Part shown: one piece after another, positions 1 through 5,700 of the stretch
Layout of the letters: the number at the start of each line of letters is the position of its first letter
How positions within the stretch are numbered: position 1 is the stretch's first letter
Origin: Gammaproteobacteria bacterium
GTDB lineage: Bacteria; Pseudomonadota; Gammaproteobacteria; Eutrophobiales; Eutrophobiaceae
Assembly (NCBI GenBank): GCA_003645215.1
Contig: QNEM01000073.1
Location: forward strand, 1 to 8,554
Reading direction: 5' to 3'
DNA length: 8,554 nt
Notes under the pieces: generated by a model
What the model was told of the DNA's origin: nothing
The model's database searches: none
Seen by the model: only the letters and a program-made list of their open reading frames with translations
Made by a program: the position numbers and the translations under genes

Positions 1-378
1 GGTGGTGCCTTCTCTGGCAAAGATCCTTCCAAGGTAGATCGTTCCGCAGCTTATGCTGCACGTTATGTGGCGAAGAATATTGTGGCCGCGGGTCTGGCTT
101 TAAAATGTGAAGTGCAGGTGTCCTATGCAATCGGTGTAGCTGAGCCGACTTCTATCAGTGTTGAGACTTTTGGCACTGGCACGGTTGATGAAGCAAAACT
201 GGTCACTGCTATCAGAGAGCATTTTGATCTGAGACCAAAGGGCATTATCAGTATGCTGGATCTGTTGCAGCCGATTTATAAACCAACAGCGGCGTATGGG
301 CATTTTGGTCGGACGGATATTGATCTTCCATGGGAGAGTCTGGATAAAGTTGAGGCTTTGAAGTCGGATCTGGGCTAG
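1..378 (+). CDS. metK: S-adenosylmethionine synthetase, C-terminal part (5' end outside window)
   Basis: Makes S-adenosylmethionine from methionine and ATP in the cytoplasm; it supplies the methyl donor whose by-product SAH is removed by AhcY downstream. The reading frame is open from base 1 and ends at TAG 376-378, giving 125 residues. The segment begins with the conserved GGAFSGKDPSKVDRSAAYAARY stretch of the MetK C-terminal domain, which carries Lys, Asp and Arg residues of the active site. It continues with VSYAIGVAEPTSI, LRPKGIISMLDL and the terminal AYGHFGR motif. The family is normally about 380-400 residues, so roughly two thirds lies upstream of the window. The C-terminus looks complete. 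No canonical intrinsic terminator follows; the first hairpin (395-415) lacks a T tract. Identification is secure from family knowledge. Confidence 0.97.
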   Translation, partial: GGAFSGKDPSKVDRSAAYAARYVAKNIVAAGLALKCEVQVSYAIGVAEPTSISVETFGTGTVDEAKLVTAIREHFDLRPKGIISMLDLLQPIYKPTAAYGHFGRTDIDLPWESLDKVEALKSDLG

Positions 379-394
379 CGTTTTTCCATCCGTC

Positions 395-415
395 ATACCG
401 GCCTTGAGCCGGTAT
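395..415. repeat. REP-like palindrome after metK
   Basis: ATACCGGC (395-402) and GCCGGTAT (408-415) form a perfect 8-bp stem with a 5-nt loop, set in the context CCGTCAT...ATCCAGT. Short palindromes with a GTCAT...ATCCAG frame are common dispersed repeats in proteobacterial intergenic DNA. It sits 16 nt after the metK stop. It lacks a downstream T tract, so I call it a repeat rather than a terminator, although it could stabilise the metK mRNA 3' end. A second small hairpin, CGCC/GGCG, follows at 431-443. Confidence 0.55.
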
Positions 416-488
416 CCAGTAAAAACATATCGCCTGAAAGGCGTCTATTCTAATTCTTAAGATCTTACTGTTATCACAGTTTTGATTC

Positions 489-675
489 CGCCTTTCAGCG
501 GCGTGATACTTTTCTTTGTACAGACTAAAGAAAAGTATCCAAAAGAAAACTGCCCCACGATATCGTGTCCTGCGGATACCCTCACAGATTCATGATTTTT
601 TAAGGTCGCGCAAACAAGACTTCCTGTCTTGGTCGCGCTTATTTGAACGTCCTGTTCAAATAACCTTAAAATCAT
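489..675 (+). repeat. Intergenic stem-loop repeat module, copy A
   Basis: This stretch is almost entirely inverted repeats. In order: a CGCC/GGCG mini-hairpin (489-503); a perfect 13-bp stem GATACTTTTCTTT / AAAGAAAAGTATC (505-517 and 527-539) with a 9-nt loop; the tail CCAAAAGAAAAC; a 12-bp perfect palindrome CACGATATCGTG (556-567); then a nested three-way structure (592-675). Its outer arms are ATGATTTT..AAGGT and ACCTTAAAATCAT, and they enclose two hairpins: CAAGAC/GTCTTG (615-631) and TTATTTGAAC/GTTCAAATAA (639-663). TCCTG recurs at 568, 622 and 650, the last two at hairpin loops. The architecture (AT-rich stem, CCAAaAGAAAA tail, TCCTG-loop hairpins) resembles a dispersed noncoding repeat type frequent in gammaproteobacteria. 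A 77-residue minus-strand ORF here is a by-product of the palindromes. Confidence 0.7.
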
Positions 676-736
676 AAACCTGCTCGGCACAATATAGGGG
701 GGATAAGCCCTTCGTTGTTTTTAACGATTAGGGTGA

Positions 737-756
737 GACGCGCGCTTCAGCGCGTC
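737..756. repeat. GC-rich hairpin downstream of the small minus-strand gene
   Basis: GACGCGC (737-743) and GCGCGTC (750-756) make a 7-bp GC stem with a 6-nt loop. It lies 17 nt beyond the stop codon of the minus-strand membrane ORF, where its terminator would be expected. Neither strand shows a T tract after the stem, so a Rho-independent terminator is not supported. The remaining 379-772 sequence holds no credible gene. Confidence 0.4.
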
Positions 757-772
757 GAAATCGACCCGCTTG

Positions 773-1093
773 TTAGAGCACAGTATCTTCATTATCTGAG
801 CTACATGCTCGTCTAGCGATAAAAAGTCCAACAGCTACAAGAACATAACTTAGCATGGGACTAATGTAAAAAGTAATGGCACCAGACCCCGCAGCCCGAT
901 TAATGAATTCACCGAGATATATCCAGAATCCAAAGCCTAACGGATAGGCGAGGATTGCAGAAATAATATCAAATCGATTCCTGCGGACGCCAAGGCCTAC
1001 AGATAATTTCCGAATGGTTACGAATGGAAGAACTAATAGGAAGAAAACAATTACTAGTGTCCCAGTTATGAATTCAAATGCTGATACCGGCAC
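773..1093 (-). CDS. Small predicted inner-membrane protein, function unknown
   Basis: I do not recognise this 106-residue protein. It has three hydrophobic stretches that look like membrane helices: residues about 9-28 (rich in V, F and L), about 43-62 (IISAILAYPLGFGFWIYLGE) and about 73-93. Positively charged residues cluster between helices 1 and 2 (RKLSVGLGVRRNR) and near the end (ARRA), and the tail is acidic. The start is GTG at 1093-1091, the only possible extension point because a TAA codon lies immediately upstream in the same frame. There is no clear Shine-Dalgarno sequence. Just upstream in frame is a coding-like stretch (1094-1192), so the gene may be translationally coupled to a tiny ORF or may be the 3' part of a gene broken by a nonsense mutation. 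It sits between two inverted copies of a repeat module, opposite in orientation to its neighbours. Confidence 0.5.
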   Translation of the reverse strand: MPVSAFEFITGTLVIVFFLLVLPFVTIRKLSVGLGVRRNRFDIISAILAYPLGFGFWIYLGEFINRAAGSGAITFYISPMLSYVLVAVGLFIARRACSSDNEDTVL

Positions 1094-1192
1094 TTATTTC
1101 ACGCGTATATCGGATATTAGAGGGGTAAAGCGAGCTCTTCTTTCAAGTAGATTATTGATGTGAGGTACACTCATCTCTATTCCGTTAGTCAT
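1094..1192 (-). other. Short in-frame ORF abutting the small membrane-protein gene
   Basis: On the minus strand an ATG at 1192 (or a second ATG at 1174) opens a frame of 32 (or 26) residues. It includes SVPHINNLLERRARFTPL and ends ISDIRVK followed by TAA, which touches the GTG start of the 773-1093 ORF. Both ORFs are in the same frame, so one codon change from TAA would fuse them into a single protein of about 133-139 residues with a basic cytoplasmic N-terminus and three membrane helices. A GGAATAGAG stretch just before the 1174 ATG could serve as a weak ribosome site. A stop codon at 1231-1229 closes the frame further upstream. Whether this is an independent leader peptide, the lost N-terminus of the membrane protein, or chance is unresolved. 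Confidence 0.3.
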
Positions 1193-1301
1193 GTGAATCG
1201 GTATCTCAGGATAGATCGATTTCTGTAATCATTCCACTATCGTAAATGTTCTGTAGTTTACTCCCGTTTTGCCTTGCCGGGCTGATTGCCATCGGTAGGG
1301 C

Positions 1302-1477
1302 AAAAATCACAGGGATGTGATTTTTAGTTCAACTGAGCAGGGATGCGAATTTGAACGGCGCGTTGGCGATGGTGAGCAGTTCGGGTAGCCTTTAGGCCAA
1401 GGCATCAGGGTGTCTTTTTTTCTTGGTTACTTCATTTTTTGGACAAGCAAAAAAGAAGTTACTCGCCGTACAGGGCG
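1302..1477 (-). repeat. Intergenic stem-loop repeat module, copy B (inverted relative to copy A)
   Basis: Read on the minus strand this has the same order of parts as copy A. These are: a CGCC/GGCG mini-hairpin (1464-1477); an AT-rich imperfect stem GTAACTTC..TTTTTTG / C-AAAAAA..GAAGTAAC (1426-1462); the tail CCAAGAAAAAAAG; and later hairpins whose loops contain ATCCCTG. The latter are GTTCAA/TTGAAC (1327-1356) and a perfect 10-bp stem AAAAATCACA/TGTGATTTTT with a 4-nt loop (1302-1325). The sequence is well diverged from copy A, but the layout and loop signature match. The A/T-flanked 1302-1325 hairpin could terminate transcription in either direction. Between it and the minus-strand small ORF (1193-1301) I see nothing else I can support; between the module and the ahcY promoter (1478-1556) there is only AT-rich DNA with a short AGCC/GGCT dyad. 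Confidence 0.6.
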
Positions 1478-1556
1478 AAACCAAATCTCAGCCAATAGCA
1501 GTAAATATCAAACCTCCTCAAATACTGAATAAGCCAAATATAAGGCTATCAACTAC

Positions 1557-1584
1557 TTGATTCCCAGAATCATAGCGCTATAAT
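1557..1584 (+). promoter_or_regulatory. Sigma70-type promoter for the ahcY leader
   Basis: TATAAT at 1579-1584 is a perfect -10 consensus, and TTGATT at 1557-1562 matches four of six -35 positions, with a 16-nt spacer. Transcription would start near 1591, about 75 nt before the riboswitch, so the whole aptamer would be in the transcript. A 15-bp palindrome, TGATTC-CCA-GAATCA (1558-1572), overlaps the -35 element and spacer and might be an operator. Confidence 0.65.
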
Positions 1585-1610
1585 CCCCAGCCCTTGAAGC
1601 GGTCTCCGAC

Positions 1611-1619
1611 CCTCCAAGT
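1611..1619 (+). promoter_or_regulatory. Candidate anti-Shine-Dalgarno segment in the ahcY leader
   Basis: CCTCCAAGT (1611-1619) can pair with ATTTGGAGG (1744-1752), nine consecutive pairs with one G-U, covering the whole ahcY ribosome-binding site. It lies about 20 nt inside the predicted transcript and brackets the riboswitch. It could form the ligand-free OFF state. No energy calculation was possible; the pairing is seen, its role is inferred. Confidence 0.4.
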
Positions 1620-1666
1620 GAACAAATTTACGACGTGCCGTGCATTAAAGATTAATCATGGTGCAA

Positions 1667-1738
1667 CTATCCCCTGAGGAGCACTGCGACGAATTCCAAT
1701 TCGCCAGGCTTGGGAGATAGCATTTTCAAACGGTGCTC
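1667..1738 (+). promoter_or_regulatory. S-adenosylhomocysteine (SAH) riboswitch, ahcY motif
   Basis: Senses SAH and switches on genes that recycle it; here it precedes ahcY, its classical target. All parts are visible. P1 is CTATCCCCTGAG (1667-1678) with CTTGGGAGATAG (1709-1720), 12 positions with one C-A mismatch and two G-U pairs. P2 is CGAAT/ATTCG (1690-1694, 1699-1703). The conserved core contains GAGGAGCACTGCGAC and GCCAGGCT, followed by AAACGGTGCTC. The pseudoknot is GAGCAC (1679-1684) with GTGCTC (1733-1738). Compared with the GAGCGC/GCGCTC pseudoknot I recall for the Ralstonia aptamer, one pair is changed on both strands (covariation), which supports a functional fold. The Shine-Dalgarno GGAGG (1748-1752) lies only 10 nt past the pseudoknot, favouring translational control, possibly through an upstream anti-Shine-Dalgarno (1611-1619). 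Confidence 0.93.
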
Positions 1739-1760
1739 GCTTGATTTGGAGGAAAACCAG

Positions 1761-3176
1761 ATGAGCGTAGCTGCTTCCGATGTATTTTCTGATTATTTAG
1801 TTGCTGATCTATCTCTGGCCGAATGGGGCCATAAAGAAATTCGTATTGCTGAAACCGAGATGCCGGGTCTGGTGTCGATTCGTGCAGAGTTTGCCGATAC
1901 TCAACCTTTAAAGGGTGCGCGTATTGCCGGGTCTTTGCATATGACCATTCAAACCGCCGTGCTCATCGAGACACTGGTAGCACTGGGTGCTGAAGTGCGT
2001 TGGGTCTCATGTAATATCTTTTCCACACAGGATCACGCGGCTGCGGCCATTGCTGATCAGGAGATCCCGGTCTTCGCGGTTAAGGGCGAGACCCTGGAAG
2101 AATACTGGGATTACACCCATCGCATGATGCTCTGGAGCGATGGTGGAACACCCAATATGATCCTGGATGATGGTGGTGATGCGACCATGTTATTGATACT
2201 CGGTACCAAGGCCGAAAGTGATATCAGTGTTCTGGATAATCCCGGTTCTGAAGAAGAGACGGTGATGTATGCAGCCATCAAGAACAAACTGGCTGAAGAC
2301 AGTGATTTTTATTCGCGTACTCTGGCAAACATTCAGGGTGTGACGGAAGAAACAACCACCGGTGTTCAACGTTTATATCAACTGGTCAAGCAAGGCGATC
2401 TGCCCTGTCCTGCCATTAACGTCAATGATTCTGTGACTAAATCCAAGTTCGATAATCTATATGGCTGTCGTGAATCCCTGGTTGATGGTATCAAGCGTGC
2501 AACCGATGTAATGATTGCCGGCAAGGTTACCCTGGTGCTGGGTTATGGTGATGTTGGTAAAGGTTGTGCGCAATCACTGCGTGGTTTGGGTGCGACGGTA
2601 TGGGTCACAGAAATTGATCCGATATGTGCGTTGCAGGCATCCATGGAAGGTTATCGTGTCGTTAAAATGGACGAAGTTTGTGATCAGGTTGATATCTTTG
2701 TCACCACAACGGGTAACTTTGGTGTGATTCAACATGACCATATGGTGAAGATGAAGAATCAGGCCATCGTTTGTAATATTGGCCACTTTGACAATGAGAT
2801 AGAAGTAGCCAGTCTGGAAAAATATGAGTGGGTGGAGATCAAGCCACAGGTTGATCACGTTATATTCCCTGATGGCAAACGTATTATTCTGTTGGCCAAA
2901 GGTCGTTTGGTAAACCTGGGTTGTGCCACCGGTCATCCAAGTTTCGTGATGTCCAATTCATTCACCAACCAGGTACTGGCACAGATAGAACTGTTTACCA
3001 AGGGTGGCGATTACGGCAAGGATGTTTATGTGTTACCAAAACATCTGGATGAAAAGGTCGCAAGATTACATCTGGATCGCATCGGTGCGAACTTGACAGA
3101 GTTGAGTCAGGAACAGGCTGATTACATTAACGTGACTGTTGATGGGCCTTATAAACCTGAACATTATCGATATTAA
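1761..3176 (+). CDS. ahcY: Adenosylhomocysteinase (SAH hydrolase)
   Basis: NAD-dependent cytoplasmic enzyme that reversibly splits S-adenosylhomocysteine to adenosine and homocysteine, relieving product inhibition of methyltransferases. From ATG 1761 it has 471 residues, matching the long bacterial form. Signatures in order: GSLHMT (about 57-62), NIFSTQDHAAAAI (about 85-97), DDGGD (136-140), EETTTG (196-201), the catalytic SVTKSKFDN with Lys227 and Asp231, the Rossmann loop GYGDVGKG (261-268), CNIGHFDNE, and the C-terminal KPEHYRY whose Lys465 and Tyr469 reach into the partner subunit's NAD site. ATG 1761 is preferred because GGAGG (1748-1752) stands 8 nt before it. An in-frame TTG at 1710 would add 17 residues but lies inside the riboswitch. 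Expression is probably induced by SAH through that riboswitch. metF follows after 97 nt and may share the transcript. Confidence 0.98.
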   Translation: MSVAASDVFSDYLVADLSLAEWGHKEIRIAETEMPGLVSIRAEFADTQPLKGARIAGSLHMTIQTAVLIETLVALGAEVRWVSCNIFSTQDHAAAAIADQEIPVFAVKGETLEEYWDYTHRMMLWSDGGTPNMILDDGGDATMLLILGTKAESDISVLDNPGSEEETVMYAAIKNKLAEDSDFYSRTLANIQGVTEETTTGVQRLYQLVKQGDLPCPAINVNDSVTKSKFDNLYGCRESLVDGIKRATDVMIAGKVTLVLGYGDVGKGCAQSLRGLGATVWVTEIDPICALQASMEGYRVVKMDEVCDQVDIFVTTTGNFGVIQHDHMVKMKNQAIVCNIGHFDNEIEVASLEKYEWVEIKPQVDHVIFPDGKRIILLAKGRLVNLGCATGHPSFVMSNSFTNQVLAQIELFTKGGDYGKDVYVLPKHLDEKVARLHLDRIGANLTELSQEQADYINVTVDGPYKPEHYRY

Positions 3177-3182
3177 TTGAGT

Positions 3183-3261
3183 CGTGAAGTGTGAAATGTG
3201 AAGTGTCGAGATTACTAATTTTGACATCAACATTTCACTTTTCACTTTTTAACCTTTCACG
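3183..3261. repeat. Imperfect inverted repeat of GTGAA/TTCAC units between ahcY and metF
   Basis: The left arm CGTGAAGTGTGAAATGTGAAGTG (3183-3205, given as units GTGAAGT, GTGAAAT, GTGAAGT) is a run of near-identical heptamers. It pairs with the right-hand series CATTTCACTTTTCAC (3231-3245) and TTCACG (3256-3261). GTGAAGTGTGAAATG (3184-3198) matches the right arm except for one gap and one substitution. It fills most of the ahcY-metF gap and would form a long AT-rich hairpin in the RNA ending just before the metF start. There is no T tract, so it is not a typical terminator. Confidence 0.5.
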
Positions 3262-3273
3262 AGATTTTAAAGT

Positions 3274-4149
3274 ATGAAATCACAGAAAAAATTTACTAAA
3301 AAATTCAGCTTCGAATTTTTTCCGGCGAGAACGCCCGAAGCCGTTGTTAAACTGGAGACAACGATGGGGCGTCTGGCAAAATTAAATCCTGATTATTTTT
3401 CAGTGACATTTGGTGCCGGCGGCAGTACCCGGGAACCCACCTTTGAAACAGTCAAGAACATCAGTGAAAAAACCAGTATTGAAGCAGCACCACACATTTC
3501 CTGTATCGGTGTGATGACGGATGAGATTCTTGAAGTTCTGGAGACCTACCGCTCTATTGGTATCAAGAAGCTGGTGGCTTTGCGTGGTGATTTACCGTCT
3601 GGATCTGCCGGGGGCTATGGCCAGTTACGCTATGCCAATGAGTTGGTGGAATTCATTCGTAAGGAGACCGGCGATCATTTTCATATCGAGGTGGCGGCTT
3701 ACCCGGAGTTTCATCCGCAGGCAAACAATGCCAGTGAGGATCTCAGTAATTTCAAGAAAAAAGTTGATGCTGGTGCTAACGGTGCAGTAACACAGTATTT
3801 CTACAATCCAGATGCCTATTTTCGCTTTGTCGATAGCTGTGAAAAACTGGGGATCGATATTCCTATTGTCGCCGGAGTGATGCCGATCATTAACTGTTCG
3901 CAACTGGTGCGTTTTTCTGAGGCCTGTGGTGCCGAAATCCCACGCTGGATCTTGAAGCGTCTTCAGGAGTTTGGTGATGACAGAACTGCCATACGTGAAT
4001 TTGGTATTGATGTGACAACAGAATTATGTGATCACCTGCTATCAGGTGGTGCCCCTGGTATTCACTTCTATACTATGAATCAATCTGCTGCATCAGAAGC
4101 TATCTGGAACAACCTGAATCTGAGTGATATAGATCGTAATCTGACCTAG
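3274..4149 (+). CDS. metF: 5,10-methylenetetrahydrofolate reductase
   Basis: Flavoprotein that reduces 5,10-methylene-THF to 5-methyl-THF, the methyl donor for homocysteine remethylation. It therefore uses up the homocysteine made by AhcY and closes the methyl cycle with MetK. The 291-residue protein is close to the usual bacterial MetF length (about 290-300). Visible signatures: FSFEFFPART with the catalytic Glu14, SVTFGAGGSTRE (43-54), EAAPHISCIG, VALRGDLP with Asp106, AAYPEFHPQA (141-150), KKVDAGANGAVTQYFYN, GVMPI and the terminal GIHFYTMNQS. The start is ATG 3274; the ribosome site is poor (only GAG at 3261-3263), so translation may depend on the upstream hairpin context. No methionine synthase gene is present in the window. 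Confidence 0.97.
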   Translation: MKSQKKFTKKFSFEFFPARTPEAVVKLETTMGRLAKLNPDYFSVTFGAGGSTREPTFETVKNISEKTSIEAAPHISCIGVMTDEILEVLETYRSIGIKKLVALRGDLPSGSAGGYGQLRYANELVEFIRKETGDHFHIEVAAYPEFHPQANNASEDLSNFKKKVDAGANGAVTQYFYNPDAYFRFVDSCEKLGIDIPIVAGVMPIINCSQLVRFSEACGAEIPRWILKRLQEFGDDRTAIREFGIDVTTELCDHLLSGGAPGIHFYTMNQSAASEAIWNNLNLSDIDRNLT

Positions 4150-4182
4150 AAGATAAAGTTAAAGGCATGTTTGTTATTGGCG

Positions 4183-4214
4183 TGCAGGCTTGCTCAAAAG
4201 AGGGCAAGCCTGTA
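4183..4214. promoter_or_regulatory. Strong stem-loop between metF and the response-regulator gene
   Basis: CAGGCTTGC (4185-4193) pairs perfectly with GCAAGCCTG (4204-4212), extended outward by a G-U and a T-A pair, around a 10-nt loop. It begins 33 nt after the metF stop and ends about 25 nt before the regulator's ribosome site. The sequence after the stem (TATGTTCAACC) has no T tract, so it is not a standard intrinsic terminator. It could separate metF from the pilus genes by processing or be an operator. Confidence 0.45.
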
Positions 4215-4254
4215 TGTTCAACCTTTCTCGAATCCCGCAGAGGGAAACGTTTTG

Positions 4255-5697
4255 GTGAAAAAAAACATTGCTGAATCAGCCAGGGTCGCAGGGGACAAAC
4301 CTGAGCTGCTCCTTGTTGATGATGATCCACTGATTGCTGAATCTCTGGCACTTGTGCTTGAGGGTGATTTTCAGGTCACTGTTGCCGAAAGTCGCACACA
4401 GGCAAAAGCACTTTTGCAAAAAATGGACAAGGTTCCTTTTCTGGCCCTGGTCGATCTGGGTTTGCCTCCAGCACAGCATTTACCTGACGAGGGCTTTGCC
4501 CTGATTGATGAATTACTCGCCCTTAATCACAACATAAAAATCCTCGTGCTCTCCGGTCAAAGTGAAAAGGCCAATATTCAACATGCATTGACACTTGGTG
4601 CCGTCGACTTTGTACCCAAACCCTGTGATGTGAAATTATTACAGGCAAGGTTGAACCATCAGATGATGATGCTTGAAGCAGAATTAACTGAGGACGAGCA
4701 GAGTCAAAGTGACAGTAGTTTACTTGGTGAAAGCCCAGCGATAACCACCTTACATCAGTTGATTGATCAATTTTCTGATACGCCTTTCCCGGTGCTTATC
4801 GAAGGTGAATCAGGTAGCGGCAAGGAACTCGTTGCTCAATATACACATGACAAAAGTGATCGATCCAAAGCACCTTTTCTGACCATAAACTGTGCAGCAT
4901 TTACCGCTGAATTACTGGAAGCCCAGTTGTTTGGTTATACAAAAGGTGCCTTTACCGGCGCGACCACAAATCGGGCGGGTTTTTTTGAGGATGCAGCAGA
5001 GGGCAGTTTGTTTCTGGATGAGATTGGTGAGTTGCCCCTTAATCTTCAATCAAAATTTTTAAGAGTGCTGGAGAATGGTGAGTATTACAGATTGGGAGAG
5101 ACCAGAACGCGGGTTTCCAAAGCGAGAATTATTGCTGCAACCAATAGAGATCTGAAAGAAGCGGTACGTGCCGGGGAATTTCGGCAGGATTTATATCATC
5201 GGATCAGTGTCCTGACTGTACACGTGCCACCCTTGAGTGAAAGAGAAGGCGATTGTTTGCTGTTACTCAAACATTTCCGCAAACTTTATTCGGCTGGTGC
5301 ATCTCTATTCTCACTGCATAAAGATGCCGAGAAGTTACTAATGGAATACTCGTTTCCGGGGAACGTCAGGGAATTACGCAATATCGTCATTCGTCTGGGT
5401 GCCAAGTATCCCGGTAAAAAAGTCAGTGTCGAGCAGCTACAGGCCGAACTGGAAACAAATATTCTGATTCAATCCAGTGAAGATACGGATAATGAATACA
5501 TGCGAATCAAAAAGGCATTATCAAGTGGCACTTTTCAACTGGATGCTGTTCTGACTGAACGTGAGAAAAGATTTATTCTGGGGGCCATGCGTCTGACTGA
5601 CGGGAACCTGAGCAAGGCTTCGCGATTGCTTGGGCTAAATCGTACGACACTTTATAGCAGGATGCAGCGCCTGGATATTGATGTGGAGACTGAATAG
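4255..5697 (+). CDS. Sigma54-dependent response regulator (receiver + AAA+ + Fis HTH), NtrC/PrsR-like
   Basis: Cytoplasmic activator that, once phosphorylated, should remodel sigma54-RNA polymerase at target promoters. From GTG 4255 it has 480 residues in the canonical order. The receiver (about 15-135) has acidic residues in LLLVDDDP, phospho-acceptor Asp67 in LVDLGLPP, Ser100 and Lys122. The AAA+ domain (about 155-385) has Walker A GESGSGKE (184-191), an intact GAFTGA loop (231-236), Walker B LFLDEIGELP and FPGNVREL. The C-terminal Fis-type HTH (about 432-472) includes NLSKASRLLGLNRTTLYSR. The start is GTG 4255 (or TTG 4252) because AGAGGG (4239-4244) is suitably placed; a TTG at 4171 would overlap the stem-loop. 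The LGLPP receiver motif recalls PEP-CTERM-box regulators (PrsR), but no exosortase gene is visible. No cognate kinase lies in the window. The ATPase gene follows after 3 nt, so co-transcription is likely; regulation of the pilus genes is inference. Confidence 0.93.
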   Translation: MKKNIAESARVAGDKPELLLVDDDPLIAESLALVLEGDFQVTVAESRTQAKALLQKMDKVPFLALVDLGLPPAQHLPDEGFALIDELLALNHNIKILVLSGQSEKANIQHALTLGAVDFVPKPCDVKLLQARLNHQMMMLEAELTEDEQSQSDSSLLGESPAITTLHQLIDQFSDTPFPVLIEGESGSGKELVAQYTHDKSDRSKAPFLTINCAAFTAELLEAQLFGYTKGAFTGATTNRAGFFEDAAEGSLFLDEIGELPLNLQSKFLRVLENGEYYRLGETRTRVSKARIIAATNRDLKEAVRAGEFRQDLYHRISVLTVHVPPLSEREGDCLLLLKHFRKLYSAGASLFSLHKDAEKLLMEYSFPGNVRELRNIVIRLGAKYPGKKVSVEQLQAELETNILIQSSEDTDNEYMRIKKALSSGTFQLDAVLTEREKRFILGAMRLTDGNLSKASRLLGLNRTTLYSRMQRLDIDVETE

Positions 5698-5700
5698 GGC

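Noticed and set aside
395..415. Intrinsic terminator for metK
   Set aside because: The stem is good but no T tract follows (CCAGTAAAAAC); better explained as a REP-like palindrome.
457..690. Minus-strand ORF of 77 codons
   Set aside because: It is made almost entirely of the copy A stem-loops and has no ribosome site or recognisable protein features; translations of this kind of repeat often give spurious ORFs.
1206..1286. Minus-strand coding-like fragment ending TEIDLS-stop
   Set aside because: Only about 26 codons, it runs into the edge of the repeat region, has no ribosome site or homologous motif, and is in a different frame from the small ORF below it.
1710..1760. N-terminal extension of AhcY from TTG 1710
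   Set aside because: The TTG lies in the 3' strand of riboswitch P1 and the extension crosses the pseudoknot; ATG 1761 has GGAGG 8 nt upstream and gives the normal family length.
4178..4194. Sigma54 -24/-12-like element TGGCGTG...CTTGCT before the regulator gene
   Set aside because: The GG and GC dinucleotides are separated by 11 nt rather than the strict 10, and the match coincides with the hairpin arm; not convincing without mapped start data.
4171..4254. N-terminal extension of the response regulator from TTG 4171
   Set aside because: It runs through the 4183-4214 stem-loop and has no ribosome site; GTG 4255 or TTG 4252 follows AGAGGG and leaves a short lead-in to the receiver domain.
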